From NCBI RefSeq assembly GCF_002893095.1, contig NZ_PKQQ01000001.1:620001-684000 (forward strand): 64,000 bases of DNA, in the 5' to 3' direction. Shown one piece after another: positions 32,579 through 41,155 of this stretch. The translations under genes and the position numbers were made by a program. Each line of letters opens with the position of its first letter. The stretch's first letter is position 1. The notes under the pieces are model-generated. The model saw nothing but the letters and a program-made list of their open reading frames with translations, searched no databases and had not been told where the DNA came from. This DNA comes from Stenotrophomonas sp. VV52. GTDB lineage: Bacteria; Pseudomonadota; Gammaproteobacteria; Xanthomonadales; Xanthomonadaceae.

Positions 32579-33892
32579 TCAACCCCCAAAGAACCCTACC
32601 AACAATTTCACATTCAACAACACGATCACCGCACCGATCACCCACGCCAACCCCAGCAACCAGCGGGGCGCCACCAGCGCGCCCATCCGCGCCTTGTCGC
32701 CCACGAACATCACCAGCGGGATCACCGCGAACGGAAGCTGCATCGAGAGCACCACCTGGCTCAGCACCAGCAGCCGGGCCGTGCCCTGTTCGCCGTAAAT
32801 GGCGGTCACGATCACCACCGGCACGATGGCGATGCCCCGGGTGATCAACCGTCGTGCCCACGGTGCGATCCGCAGGCGCAGGAAGCCTTCCATCACGATC
32901 TGCCCGGCCAGCGTGGCGGTCACCGTGGAATTGATCCCCGAGGCCAGCAACGCCACTGCAAACAGCGTGGAGGCAATGCCGACACCCAGCATCGGCGCCA
33001 GCAGTTCGTAAGCTTGTTCGATCTCCTGCACATCGGTGCGGCCGTTGGCATGGAACACCGCCGCCGCCAGGATCAGGATCGCCGCGTTGATGAACAACGC
33101 CAGCATCAGCGCGATGGTGCTGTCGGTCACCGCCCAGCGCAGCGCGCTGCGCCGCCCAGGGTCGGTGCGCGGGTAGGCGCGGGTCTGCACGATGGACGAA
33201 TGCAGGTACAGGTTGTGCGGCATCACCGTGGCGCCGATGATGCCGATCGCCAGGTACAGCGCATGCGGGCTGGTCAGCACTTCGGCGCGCGGGATGAACC
33301 CGCCCAGCACCGCGTGCAGCGGCGGTGCGGCCAGCGCGATCTGGATCGCGAAGCAGGCGAAGATCACCAGCAGCAGCGCGATCACGAACGCTTCCAGCGC
33401 ACGGAAGCCACGATTGATCAGCCACAGCACCAGCACCACGTCCACCGCGGTGATGATCGCGCCCATCAGCAGGGGCAGGCCGAACAGCAGCTTCAGTGCG
33501 ATGGCGGTGCCGATCACCTCGGCCAGGTCGCAGGCGATGATCGCGAGCTCGCACAGCAACCACAGGCACAGGTTCACCGGTTTGGAGAAATGGTCGCGGC
33601 AGGATTGCGCCAGGTCGCGCCCGGTGGCGATGCCCAGCCGCGCCGACAGCCCCTGCAGCACGATCGCCATCAGGTTGGAGAGCAGGATCACCGAGAGCAG
33701 CAGATAGCCGAACTGTGCGCCGCCGGCGATGTCGGTGGCCCAGTTGCCCGGGTCCATGTAGCCCACGGAGACCATGTAGCCCGGGCCGAGGAAGGCCAGC
33801 AGCCGGAACCACCAGTGCCCGCCGCTGGGCACGGCCACGCTGGCGTGCATTTCACCGAGGCTGGGGGTTGGGGTGGTGGGGTGCGCGCTCAT
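32579..33892 (-). CDS. mntH: Nramp-family manganese (divalent metal) transporter
   Basis: A 437-residue proton-coupled Mn2+/Fe2+ importer of the inner membrane. The metal-binding motif of TM1 is visible as [15 protein letters not shown] (about residues 44-58), and the TM6 motif as [14 protein letters not shown]. About eleven hydrophobic segments are present, which is the full family length. The gene has an MntR-type palindrome (33899-33918) ending 6 bases before the ATG and is bracketed by two inverted SMAG repeats. ATG at 33890-33892 may be used on a leaderless transcript; an in-frame ATG at 33850 is an alternative. Confidence 0.95.
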   Translation of the reverse strand: MSAHPTTPTPSLGEMHASVAVPSGGHWWFRLLAFLGPGYMVSVGYMDPGNWATDIAGGAQFGYLLLSVILLSNLMAIVLQGLSARLGIATGRDLAQSCRDHFSKPVNLCLWLLCELAIIACDLAEVIGTAIALKLLFGLPLLMGAIITAVDVVLVLWLINRGFRALEAFVIALLLVIFACFAIQIALAAPPLHAVLGGFIPRAEVLTSPHALYLAIGIIGATVMPHNLYLHSSIVQTRAYPRTDPGRRSALRWAVTDSTIALMLALFINAAILILAAAVFHANGRTDVQEIEQAYELLAPMLGVGIASTLFAVALLASGINSTVTATLAGQIVMEGFLRLRIAPWARRLITRGIAIVPVVIVTAIYGEQGTARLLVLSQVVLSMQLPFAVIPLVMFVGDKARMGALVAPRWLLGLAWVIGAVIVLLNVKLLVGFFGG

Positions 33893-33898
33893 GCGTCG

Positions 33899-33918
33899 AA
33901 TATAGCAGAGGCTATGTT
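33899..33918. promoter_or_regulatory. MntR-type operator in front of mntH
   Basis: On the minus strand AACATAGC-CTCT-GCTATATT closely matches the enterobacterial MntR site AACATAGC-N4-GCTATGTT (15 of 16 bases). The TATATT in its right half can be the -10 element, which would place transcription start at about the ATG of mntH. Confidence 0.82.
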
Positions 33919-33938
33919 ATGCAGTCTGTGCAAATTCC

Positions 33939-33961
33939 GTAGCGCCGGGCTCTGCCCGGCT
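33939..33961 (+). repeat. SMAG repeat upstream of mntH / after the LysR gene
   Basis: GTAGCGCCGGGCTCTGCCCGGCT. It follows the LysR stop (33967) on the minus strand by 5 bases and is the inverted partner of 32541-32566; together they flank mntH. Confidence 0.9.
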
Positions 33962-33966
33962 GTGCG

Positions 33967-34917
33967 TCAGGCGCGGGATGGCAAAGGCAACGAACGCATC
34001 CCGTGGGTGTACCGCAAGCTGGCCTTCATGCTGTCGATGAAGGCGCGCAGGCGAGTGGGAATCTGCCGCGCGGCCGGGTACACCAGGTGCACCGGCAGCG
34101 GCGGCGCCTCCCAGCCGGGCACCAGCTGCAGCAGACGGCCCTCACGCAGGTCGTCGGCCACCAGCCACGCCGACACGACCGCCGCGCCCAGCCCAGACAA
34201 CGCCGCGCGGCGCACCACGAACAGGTTGTCGGTGAGCAGGCGCGGTTGGATGTCCACCCGCAGGGCCGGGCCGTCGTCGGCGGGCAGCAGGCTGAAGCGC
34301 TCGCGGTAGAACGTGGTCAGCGCGATCCACGGCAGGCCCGGCAACAGGGCGGGGTCGTGCGGGTCGGCCGTGCCCAGCAGCGACGGGGCGGCAATCACGA
34401 TGCGCGGCACTTCGGCCAGCGGCACCGCGACCAGTTGCGGTGCATCGACGCCGCCGACCCGGATGGCACAGTCGATGCCATCGGCGATGAAGTCCACCGG
34501 GCTGTCTTCCAGCATCCATTCCAGGGTCACCTGCGGGTGGCGCGCCATGAACTGCAGCATCGGCTCCAGCAGCTGGGCCTGGCCGAACGCATGCGGCACC
34601 ACCACGCGCAGGCGCCCGCGCGGCACATCGACCTCGCCGCGCAGGTCGGCCTGGATCGCGTCCCAGTCGTCCACCAGCGCACGGGCGTGGGCGTAGCAGC
34701 GCTCGCCGTCTTCGGTGAGGGTCATCTGGTGGGTGGAGCGCTGGATCAGGTGCAGGCCGAACAGGCGTTCCAGGGTCTGCAGGCGTCGGCTGACGGTGGG
34801 CTGGGTGGTGCCCAGCTGCACGGCAGCGGCCGACAGGCTGCCGCTTTCCACGATGCGGACGAAGGTATGCAGCAGATCGATCCGGTCCGCGCCGGCGGCG
34901 GGGGACGGTGTGGTCAT
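33967..34917 (-). CDS. LysR-family transcriptional regulator
   Basis: A 316-residue LysR regulator. The HTH lies at about residues 17-55 (LLHTFVRIVESGSLSAAAVQLGTTQPTVSRRLQTLE). The effector domain starts near residue 100 (RGRLRVVVPHAFGQAQLLEPML) and contains YRERFSLLPADDGPALRVDI. ATG at 34915-34917 is chosen at the usual LysR start. It is divergent from an MFS exporter gene with 96 bases between the two, the classical arrangement in which LysR controls the neighbour. Ligand is unknown. Confidence 0.92.
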   Translation of the reverse strand: MTTPSPAAGADRIDLLHTFVRIVESGSLSAAAVQLGTTQPTVSRRLQTLERLFGLHLIQRSTHQMTLTEDGERCYAHARALVDDWDAIQADLRGEVDVPRGRLRVVVPHAFGQAQLLEPMLQFMARHPQVTLEWMLEDSPVDFIADGIDCAIRVGGVDAPQLVAVPLAEVPRIVIAAPSLLGTADPHDPALLPGLPWIALTTFYRERFSLLPADDGPALRVDIQPRLLTDNLFVVRRAALSGLGAAVVSAWLVADDLREGRLLQLVPGWEAPPLPVHLVYPAARQIPTRLRAFIDSMKASLRYTHGMRSLPLPSRA

Positions 34918-35013
34918 ACAACCTTCGTATGATGGATATGTACTCAAGCCTACTACACGCAGGGGCGGCCAGAGAGGAACCTTGCGGCACTCTCTTTCTG
35001 CCTGGAGTGGCTC

Positions 35014-36207
35014 ATGTCCACCACGCATATCCCCGCCGTCTCGCACGCCTCACATGGCGTGCCTGCGCGATTGATCGTCTCGCTCGCGGCCGGCGCTGGT
35101 TTCTCGGTCGCCTCCATCTACTACAGCCAGCCCATGCTGGGCGTCATCAGCGGCGGCCTGGGCAGCAGCGAGCAGGCCACCGGCATGGTGCCCACGCTCA
35201 CCCAGCTGGGGTACGCGCTGGGCATCCTGCTGCTGGCACCGCTGGGCGACCGCTTCGACCGCCGTCGGCTGATCCTGGTGAAGTCGCTGGTGCTCGCGGC
35301 GGCGCTGACCTTCGCCGCCATCGCCGGCAACCTGCCCACGCTGCTGCTGGCCAGCCTGCTGATCGGGCTGATGGCCACGGTCGCACAGGACGTGGTGCCG
35401 GCCGCGGCAACGCTGGCGCCGGAGGCGCATCGCGGCGCGGTGGTCGGCAAGGTGATGACCGGCCTGCTGCTGGGCATCCTGTTGTCACGGGTGGCCAGCG
35501 GGCTGGTCGCACAGTGGCTGGGCTGGCGCGCGATGTTCGGCTTCGCGGCCGGCTCGGTGGTGCTGATGGCGCTGGCCCTGGCGCGCGAGCTGCCGCACAT
35601 GGCGCCGACCACGAGGCTGGGCTATCCGGCGTTGCTGCGCTCGTTGTTCGGGCTGTGGCGCGGGCAGCCGCCGCTTCGCCGCGCGGTGTATGCGCAGGGC
35701 CTGCTCGCAGTGGGCTTCAGTGCATTCTGGTCGACCCTGGCGGTGATGCTGCACACGCGTTTCGAGCTGGGCAGCGCGGTGGCTGGTGCGTTCGGGATTG
35801 CCGGTGCGGCCGGTGCCTTGGCCGCGCCGCTGGCCGGGCGTTGGGCCGACAGGCTGGGCAGCCACGCGGTGGCGCGCATTGCGATCCTGATCGCGCTGGC
35901 CGGGTTCGGGTTGCTGCTGCTCGACCCGTGGCTGCCGCAAACGGCGATCCTGCCGTTGCTGGCGATCAGTGCGGTGGTGTTCGACTTCGGGTTCCAGGCG
36001 GCGCTGGTCTCGCACCAGACGCTGGTCTATGGGCTGGCGCCGGAAGCGCGCAGCCGGCTCAATGCGTTGCTGTTTACCGGGGTGTTTCTCGGCATGGCCG
36101 CAGGTGGGGCGCTGGGGGCGGTGATGCTGGCGCACTTCGGGTGGACCGGGGTGGCGATGTTGGCGGCGGTGACGGCCGGGATGAGTTTCGTGGTGCGCCG
36201 GCGTTAG
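35014..36207 (+). CDS. MFS transporter (drug/metabolite exporter, YnfM-like)
   Basis: A 397-residue major facilitator with twelve hydrophobic segments. The motif A between TM2 and TM3 is GDRFDRRRLILVKSLV (about residues 76-91) and the corresponding C-terminal half has GRWADRLGSHAVARI. The N-terminal SIYYSQPMLGVISGGLG stretch is typical of the arabinose-efflux/YnfM group. It is probably controlled by the divergent LysR gene. GTG/ATG alternatives exist, but ATG at 35014 with TGGAGTGG upstream fits. Its stop codon overlaps that of the convergent response-regulator gene by 4 bases. Substrate is unknown. Confidence 0.88.
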   Translation: MSTTHIPAVSHASHGVPARLIVSLAAGAGFSVASIYYSQPMLGVISGGLGSSEQATGMVPTLTQLGYALGILLLAPLGDRFDRRRLILVKSLVLAAALTFAAIAGNLPTLLLASLLIGLMATVAQDVVPAAATLAPEAHRGAVVGKVMTGLLLGILLSRVASGLVAQWLGWRAMFGFAAGSVVLMALALARELPHMAPTTRLGYPALLRSLFGLWRGQPPLRRAVYAQGLLAVGFSAFWSTLAVMLHTRFELGSAVAGAFGIAGAAGALAAPLAGRWADRLGSHAVARIAILIALAGFGLLLLDPWLPQTAILPLLAISAVVFDFGFQAALVSHQTLVYGLAPEARSRLNALLFTGVFLGMAAGGALGAVMLAHFGWTGVAMLAAVTAGMSFVVRRR

Positions 36208-36863
36208 GCGGTGGGTTCGGCCGTGTCGTCCAGGCTGATGATGCCGCGCTTGAGCGCCAGGGTGACCGCGTGGGTGCGGTCGCGGGCGCCGAGCTTCTCC
36301 ATGATGTTCTTCATGTGCGCCTTCACGGTCTGCTCGGAGATGTGCATGCGCTCGCCGATGCCCTTGTTCGAGCGCCCGCCGGCCACATGCCCCAGCACTT
36401 CGGTTTCGCGCGGAGAGAGGCTGTCTTCGACCACGTGCGCGGCGATGCTGGCCGCCAGCGGTGCGGGAATGCCGGCGCGCTTGCCGCTGTGCACGGTGCG
36501 GATGGTGTCGACCAGCTCGTGGCGCAGCATGTCCTTGAGCAGATAGCCGCTCGCCCCGGCCTGCAGGGCACGCACCGCGCGGACGTCGCCGCGGTAGGTG
36601 GTGAGCACGATGATCCGGGCGCGCGGGTCGTGCTGGCGGATCCGGGTGATGGCCTCCACCCCGTCCACCCCAGGGAGTTGCAGGTCCATCAGCACCACGT
36701 CCGGCCGCAGGGCCAGGAACTGGGCCACCGCTTCCTCGCCGTCGGCGGCTTCGCCGAGCAGGTGCATGTCCGGCTGCAGGCCGAGCAGTGCGGCCAGGCC
36801 GTCGCGCAGCAGGGGATGGTCGTCGACCACCAGGATGCCGATGGGCGTGGATGCAGCGGTCAT
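36204..36863 (-). CDS. NarL/FixJ-family response regulator
   Basis: A 219-residue two-component regulator. The receiver has VVDDHPLLRDGL at the start, phospho-acceptor Asp60 in VVLMDLQLPGVDG and the conserved Lys in GYLLKDM. The LuxR-type HTH follows at about residues 150-205 (LSPRETEVLGHVAGGRSNKGIGERMHISEQTVKAHMKNIMEKLG). The start codon overlaps the kinase stop by 4 bases (ATGA), so kinase and regulator are made together. Target genes are unknown; the operon divergent from the kinase (YcaC-like to MFS) is the natural candidate. Confidence 0.93.
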   Translation of the reverse strand: MTAASTPIGILVVDDHPLLRDGLAALLGLQPDMHLLGEAADGEEAVAQFLALRPDVVLMDLQLPGVDGVEAITRIRQHDPRARIIVLTTYRGDVRAVRALQAGASGYLLKDMLRHELVDTIRTVHSGKRAGIPAPLAASIAAHVVEDSLSPRETEVLGHVAGGRSNKGIGERMHISEQTVKAHMKNIMEKLGARDRTHAVTLALKRGIISLDDTAEPTA

Positions 36864-39800
36864 GCGGTCTCTCCGGTAGTGCGCCGCCAGCGCCAGCGCC
36901 GGCGGTGATGGCGATAGATGCGCTCGCCAGGCAGGAACAGTGCGATTTCGGTACCGATCTGCGGGCGCGACCACAAGCGCAGCCGCGCGCCCAGGCGTTC
37001 GGCGCGCTCGCGCATGCCGACCAGGCCCCAGCGGTCGTCGGGCAACTGCGGCGGCAGCCCGCTGCCATTATCCCTGATGTGCAGGCGCAGTCCGCGCCGT
37101 GCGTAAGCCAGTTCGATATCGACGGCGGCCGCCGAGGCGTGCTGCAACGCGTTGAGCAGGGCTTCGCGGCCGATCAGGAACACTTCTTCGGCGGCGTCGT
37201 GGCGCAGCGGCCGTGGGGTGCCTTCGATGTTGAGGCGCAGCGCCGGGCTGTCGAGCTCGTCGGCGCGTTCGCCGTAGACCTGTACCAGCGCTGCGCCCAG
37301 GTCCTGGTAGTCGGTGCTGCCGTCGCGCAGCAGTCGCACCCGCTCGCGCGCTTCGCCGAGCGCCTGTTCGGCCTGCTGCATGGCCGCTTCCAGCGCGGCG
37401 CGGACGTCGGGCGTGGCCTGCGGGGAATGGCTCACCGCATGCAGTCGCAGGATCAGCCCCTGGGTGCCCTGCAGCAGGGTGTCGTGCAGCTCGCGCGCGA
37501 TCCGCTCGCGCTCGGCGTGGCGTTCCTTCAGCCGCGCGCGCACCAGCAGGGTCAGGCTGCGGCTGCGCAGGCGCATGGCCAGCCCGATCAACGCCAGCAT
37601 GGCCAGCACGCAGGCGGCACCGAACCACAGGGTCTGGTACCACAGTGGGGCAATGCGGAAGCTGCGCTGGGCCAGCGCCGTGCTCCAGACCTGGTCTTCG
37701 TTGGCGGCGCGCACCTCGAAGCGATAGGCGCCGGGTGGCAGGTTGGTATAGAACGCGCGGGTCAGGTTGCCCGCGTCCTGCCACTCGTCGTCCAGGCCCA
37801 CCAGACGGTGCTGGTAGCGCACACGTTCGGGCCGCGACAGCGACACCGCCTGGTAGTCGATCTGCAGCTGCGCGGTACCCGGTGGCAGCTGCAACCCGTC
37901 GCGGAGCGGTTGCTGGGTGCCGGCCGAGGACAACGCGCCGATCCGGGGCACCAGCGGCGGCGCGTCGGCGCGCACGTCCTGCGTGTCGAGCCAGGCCAGC
38001 CCCTGGTTGGTGGCCAGCCAGAGCAGGCCGTCGGCGGCCAGCACCGCGCTGGGCACCGGGCTGGCCTGTGTCGCGATGCCGGGCATGCCATCGGGCGTGT
38101 CGAACAGGCGCGGCGCGGTTTCGCGACCGGCATCGACCGCGCGCTCGAAGTCCGCGGCCTCGGCCCGGACCAGTCCACGGCTGCCGTTGAACCAGTAGCG
38201 GCCACGCGCGTCGCGGACGATGCCGGTGATGCCTTCGAACAGGCCATCGCCGGCGGCGCGCGCGGTGCGGAAGCGACCGTCGTGGCCGAGCAGGGCCAAC
38301 CCGTTCTCGCCGGCCACCCAGATCCTGTTGCCGGCGTAAGCGGTGGCAGTGACCGGCCCGACGTCCAGCCCGTCGGCACGGGTGTAGTGGCGGTAGCGGC
38401 CGCCGCTGCCGACGCGCACAGTGCCGTCCGGATAGCCGATCAGGCGCTGGCCGTGGCTGCCCACCGCCAGTGCGGTGCAAGCCTGGCGCGGCAGCGACGG
38501 ATCGCGTGTCCAGCGCCCCGCGCGGTACTGCAGCAGCGTGTCGCTGCCCAGGCAGAACCAGGCTTCGGCGCGACCGAGCGGCAGCAACGCGCGTAGTTCG
38601 TGCGGCACCGGAAAGCCGGGCGGTGACAGCGCCTGCCGCTGGCCGTCCACGATCCGCACGATCGCGCTCCAGTCGCCCAGCCAGAGGGGTTGCCCGGTGG
38701 CCCGTGCCGCGTCCCGTTGCACCGCAGGCGTGGCATCGCGCAGGGCGCGGCGCAGCGCCAGCGGCTGCAGGTCGACCCCATGGCCGAACACCTCGCCGTC
38801 GGGGGCGCGGTACAGCGCCCGCAGCGGATCGCCCGGATCGGGCAGGACCAGCGCATGCACCTGGTGTTCGCGGAAGCGGTTGAGCCCGAGGTTGGTGCCG
38901 ACCCAGAGGTTGCCCTCGCGGTCCTGCAGCAGCGGACCGGCGGTGGTGGAGGCCAGGCCCTGCGGGGCATCGAAGCGGTCGATACGCTGCCCGCGGTCGT
39001 CATCGGTGACATGGAAGATGCCGCCGTTGGCGACAAAGCTGCCCCACAGGCTGCCGTCGGCGGCAAAGCGGATCCGCCCCGCAAGCAGCCCCGGCAGGCG
39101 CCGTGCCTCGCGCTGCGTGGCGGGGAGCAGGCCACGTGCATCGGCAACCGGCATGATCCCGCGCTGGCGATCTGCCAACCACAGCTGGCCGTCGCCGCGC
39201 AGCGCAAGCGAGGAGAACGCGGAGACGGCCAGGCCAAGACGTTCGAAGCGGGTGGCACGCGCGCGCAGCCGCCACAGCTCACCCCCGGCGAGCAGCCACA
39301 GGGTGCCCCGCTGGTCGCGCAGCGCCCAGTGCGCGGCCACGTCGCCGATGCCCATGGCTGCGGTGGGCGCGCGCCAGCGTGCCCCGTCGAACCAGCGCAG
39401 GCCTGCGTCGGAGGCCGCCCACAGACGGCCGCTGGCGTCGCGCTGCAGGCGCGGAATCAATCCCGGACGCAGCCCCTCGCGGATGCCGAAGCCGCGCGCG
39501 CCATGTGCGTCGAGACGGGTAATGCTCCCGTTGTAGTAGGCGATCCAGATCGTGCCGTCCGCGTCGACGGCCAACGAGGTCATGTTCGCCGAGGGAAAGG
39601 AACCGCCATTGGGCGGCGCTACGCGCTCGAACTGGCGCCCATCGAAGCGGTACAGGCCGGCACCGGTGGCCAGCAGCAGACGGTTGTCGGCCAGTTGGGC
39701 GATGTCCCAGATATCGCCGGGCGCGCCCTGGCCGACCCGCCATGCGCTGTGTTCGTAGTCAGACAGTGAGGTCGCTGCGGCGGGCGGCATGGACAGCAGG

Positions 39801-39889
39801 CACAACGCCGCCGCCAGCAGCCAGCCGCACGCCCATCGCCACCTGGTCGCCGGGGCGGTGGATCGGGACACGAAAGGCACACGCTGCAT
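36860..39889 (-). CDS. Propeller-type sensor histidine kinase (two-component regulator propeller, Y_Y_Y, HisKA_3)
   Basis: A 1009-residue sensor kinase. It has a signal peptide (ends PPAAAT), then repeated seven-bladed-propeller units across about residues 55-640 (for example ADNRLLLATGAGLYRFDG, DREGNLWVGTNLGLNRF, ADGLLWLATNQGLAWLDT), then a Y_Y_Y domain (YQHRLVGLDDEWQDAG) and one membrane segment (LWFGAACVLAMLALIGLAMRL). The kinase part has His802 in ARELHDTLLQGTQG (HisKA_3, LytS/NarX-like) and a HATPase with NALQHASAAA and DNGSGLPP. The large periplasmic propeller resembles carbohydrate-sensing kinases of Bacteroides and Xanthomonas. It is paired with the regulator by a 4-base overlap. Confidence 0.93.
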   Translation of the reverse strand: MQRVPFVSRSTAPATRWRWACGWLLAAALCLLSMPPAAATSLSDYEHSAWRVGQGAPGDIWDIAQLADNRLLLATGAGLYRFDGRQFERVAPPNGGSFPSANMTSLAVDADGTIWIAYYNGSITRLDAHGARGFGIREGLRPGLIPRLQRDASGRLWAASDAGLRWFDGARWRAPTAAMGIGDVAAHWALRDQRGTLWLLAGGELWRLRARATRFERLGLAVSAFSSLALRGDGQLWLADRQRGIMPVADARGLLPATQREARRLPGLLAGRIRFAADGSLWGSFVANGGIFHVTDDDRGQRIDRFDAPQGLASTTAGPLLQDREGNLWVGTNLGLNRFREHQVHALVLPDPGDPLRALYRAPDGEVFGHGVDLQPLALRRALRDATPAVQRDAARATGQPLWLGDWSAIVRIVDGQRQALSPPGFPVPHELRALLPLGRAEAWFCLGSDTLLQYRAGRWTRDPSLPRQACTALAVGSHGQRLIGYPDGTVRVGSGGRYRHYTRADGLDVGPVTATAYAGNRIWVAGENGLALLGHDGRFRTARAAGDGLFEGITGIVRDARGRYWFNGSRGLVRAEAADFERAVDAGRETAPRLFDTPDGMPGIATQASPVPSAVLAADGLLWLATNQGLAWLDTQDVRADAPPLVPRIGALSSAGTQQPLRDGLQLPPGTAQLQIDYQAVSLSRPERVRYQHRLVGLDDEWQDAGNLTRAFYTNLPPGAYRFEVRAANEDQVWSTALAQRSFRIAPLWYQTLWFGAACVLAMLALIGLAMRLRSRSLTLLVRARLKERHAERERIARELHDTLLQGTQGLILRLHAVSHSPQATPDVRAALEAAMQQAEQALGEARERVRLLRDGSTDYQDLGAALVQVYGERADELDSPALRLNIEGTPRPLRHDAAEEVFLIGREALLNALQHASAAAVDIELAYARRGLRLHIRDNGSGLPPQLPDDRWGLVGMRERAERLGARLRLWSRPQIGTEIALFLPGERIYRHHRRRWRWRRTTGETA

Positions 39890-40074
39890 GCGCGGATTGT
39901 CTCAGGCCGGGGCGCGGGCATGACTCCCCATTCGGGGCAGGCGCAAGGGGTGCGCAATGGGGTAGTGGCATGTGCCTCTCCCCCAAAAGAGTAGCTGCGC
40001 CCACCACCCAAGGGGGGTAGGGCATTGGCGCCGTCGCCGTCACCATTTCGTTACCCATCCCGCAAGGACTTCCG

Positions 40075-40731
40075 ATGACCACCGCCACCGCCGTACCGGG
40101 CAGCTCGCTGCTGTCGCCGACCAACCACGCCCTCGTACTGATCGACTTCCAGTCGCAGATGGCGTTCGCCACGCGCAACATCGACATCGCCGCGCTGCGC
40201 AACAACGTGGCGATGCTGGCCAAGGGCGCGGCCGGCTTCAAGGTGCCGGTGGTGCTGACCACGGTGGCCGAAAAGTCGTTCTCCGGCCCCATGTTCCCGG
40301 AACTGCCCGCGATCTTCCCGGGCCAGAAGGTGCTGGACCGCACCACCATGAACAGCTGGGAAGACCAGCCGGTGGTGGATGAGATCAACCGCATCGGCCA
40401 GAAGCGCGTGGTGCTGGCAGGCCTGTGGACCAGCGTGTGCATCGTAGGCCCGGCGTTGTCGGCGATCGAGCAGGGCTTCGAGGTCTACGTGATCACCGAC
40501 GCCTGCGGCGATGTCAGCGACGAGGCACACGAGCGTGCGGTGACCCGCATGGTCCAGGCCGGCGCGGTGCCGATCACCGCCCTGCAGTACGTGCTGGAAC
40601 TGCAGCGCGACTGGGGCCGCGGCGAAACCTACGACCTGACCACCGGCATCGCCCGCGAACATGCCGGCGGTTACGGGCTGGGCATCCAGTACGCCAAGGC
40701 GATGTTCGGCGCGCAGGAAGGCGGCCACTGA
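40075..40731 (+). CDS. Isochorismatase-fold cysteine hydrolase (YcaC-like)
   Basis: A 218-residue hydrolase of the isochorismatase-like superfamily, YcaC subgroup. Asp24 is in LIDFQSQM, and the nucleophile Cys122 in GLWTSVCIVGPALSAIEQGF. The stretch LDRTTMNSWEDQPVVDEI is typical of YcaC rather than of true isochorismatases or nicotinamidases. It is cytoplasmic; the substrate of YcaC itself is not known. It is the first gene of an operon (gap of 2 bases to doxX) that starts 185 bases from the divergent sensor kinase gene. Confidence 0.9.
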   Translation: MTTATAVPGSSLLSPTNHALVLIDFQSQMAFATRNIDIAALRNNVAMLAKGAAGFKVPVVLTTVAEKSFSGPMFPELPAIFPGQKVLDRTTMNSWEDQPVVDEINRIGQKRVVLAGLWTSVCIVGPALSAIEQGFEVYVITDACGDVSDEAHERAVTRMVQAGAVPITALQYVLELQRDWGRGETYDLTTGIAREHAGGYGLGIQYAKAMFGAQEGGH

Positions 40732-40733
40732 AC

Positions 40734-41141
40734 ATGGCCGGCAGCACCACCGGCCTGGACCTGGGGCTGCTGGTGCTGCGGCTGGCGGCGGGTGGTTTCC
40801 TGCTGCCGCACGCGCTGGGCAAATTGTTCGGCTGGTTCGGCGGCCCCGGCCTGGGCGGGTTCGCCGAGGAGCTGCGCGGATTCGGCCTGCCTGCACCCGC
40901 ACCCGCACCGCTGCTGCTGGCCGTGGTGCAGGTGCTGTGCGGGCTGGCGGTGCTGCTGGGCTGGCAGACCTGCGCAGCCGCCAGCATCGCGGCGCTGTTC
41001 CTGGCCACCACCGCCGTGCTGGCCCTGCCCAAGGGCTGGTTCTGGATGCACGGCGGCATCGAATACCCCCTGTTCTGGACGATGGCCCTCCTTGCCATCG
41101 CACTGGCCGGACCCGGCGCACTCGCGCTGCAGTCCCTGTGA
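40734..41141 (+). CDS. DoxX family membrane protein
   Basis: A 135-residue inner-membrane protein with four hydrophobic segments. The DoxX signature is LVLRLAAGGFLLPHALGKLFGWFGGPGLGGFAEELRGFG (about residues 13-51), followed by PLLLAVVQVLCGLAVLLGW and GWFWMHGGIEYPLFW. Relatives include subunits of thiosulfate:quinone oxidoreductase and proteins linked to oxidative stress or sulfur/aromatic metabolism. It lies 2 bases after the YcaC-like gene and 14 bases before the amidohydrolase, so it is part of the same operon. Confidence 0.88.
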   Translation: MAGSTTGLDLGLLVLRLAAGGFLLPHALGKLFGWFGGPGLGGFAEELRGFGLPAPAPAPLLLAVVQVLCGLAVLLGWQTCAAASIAALFLATTAVLALPKGWFWMHGGIEYPLFWTMALLAIALAGPGALALQSL

Positions 41142-41155
41142 GCGGAGCGCCCCAC

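Noticed and set aside
32541..33961. mntH flanked by inverted repeats as a possible transposon
   Set aside because: The repeats are SMAG elements found all over the window; there is no transposase, no target-site duplication was seen, and the gene has local regulation. It is kept only as a finding to test.
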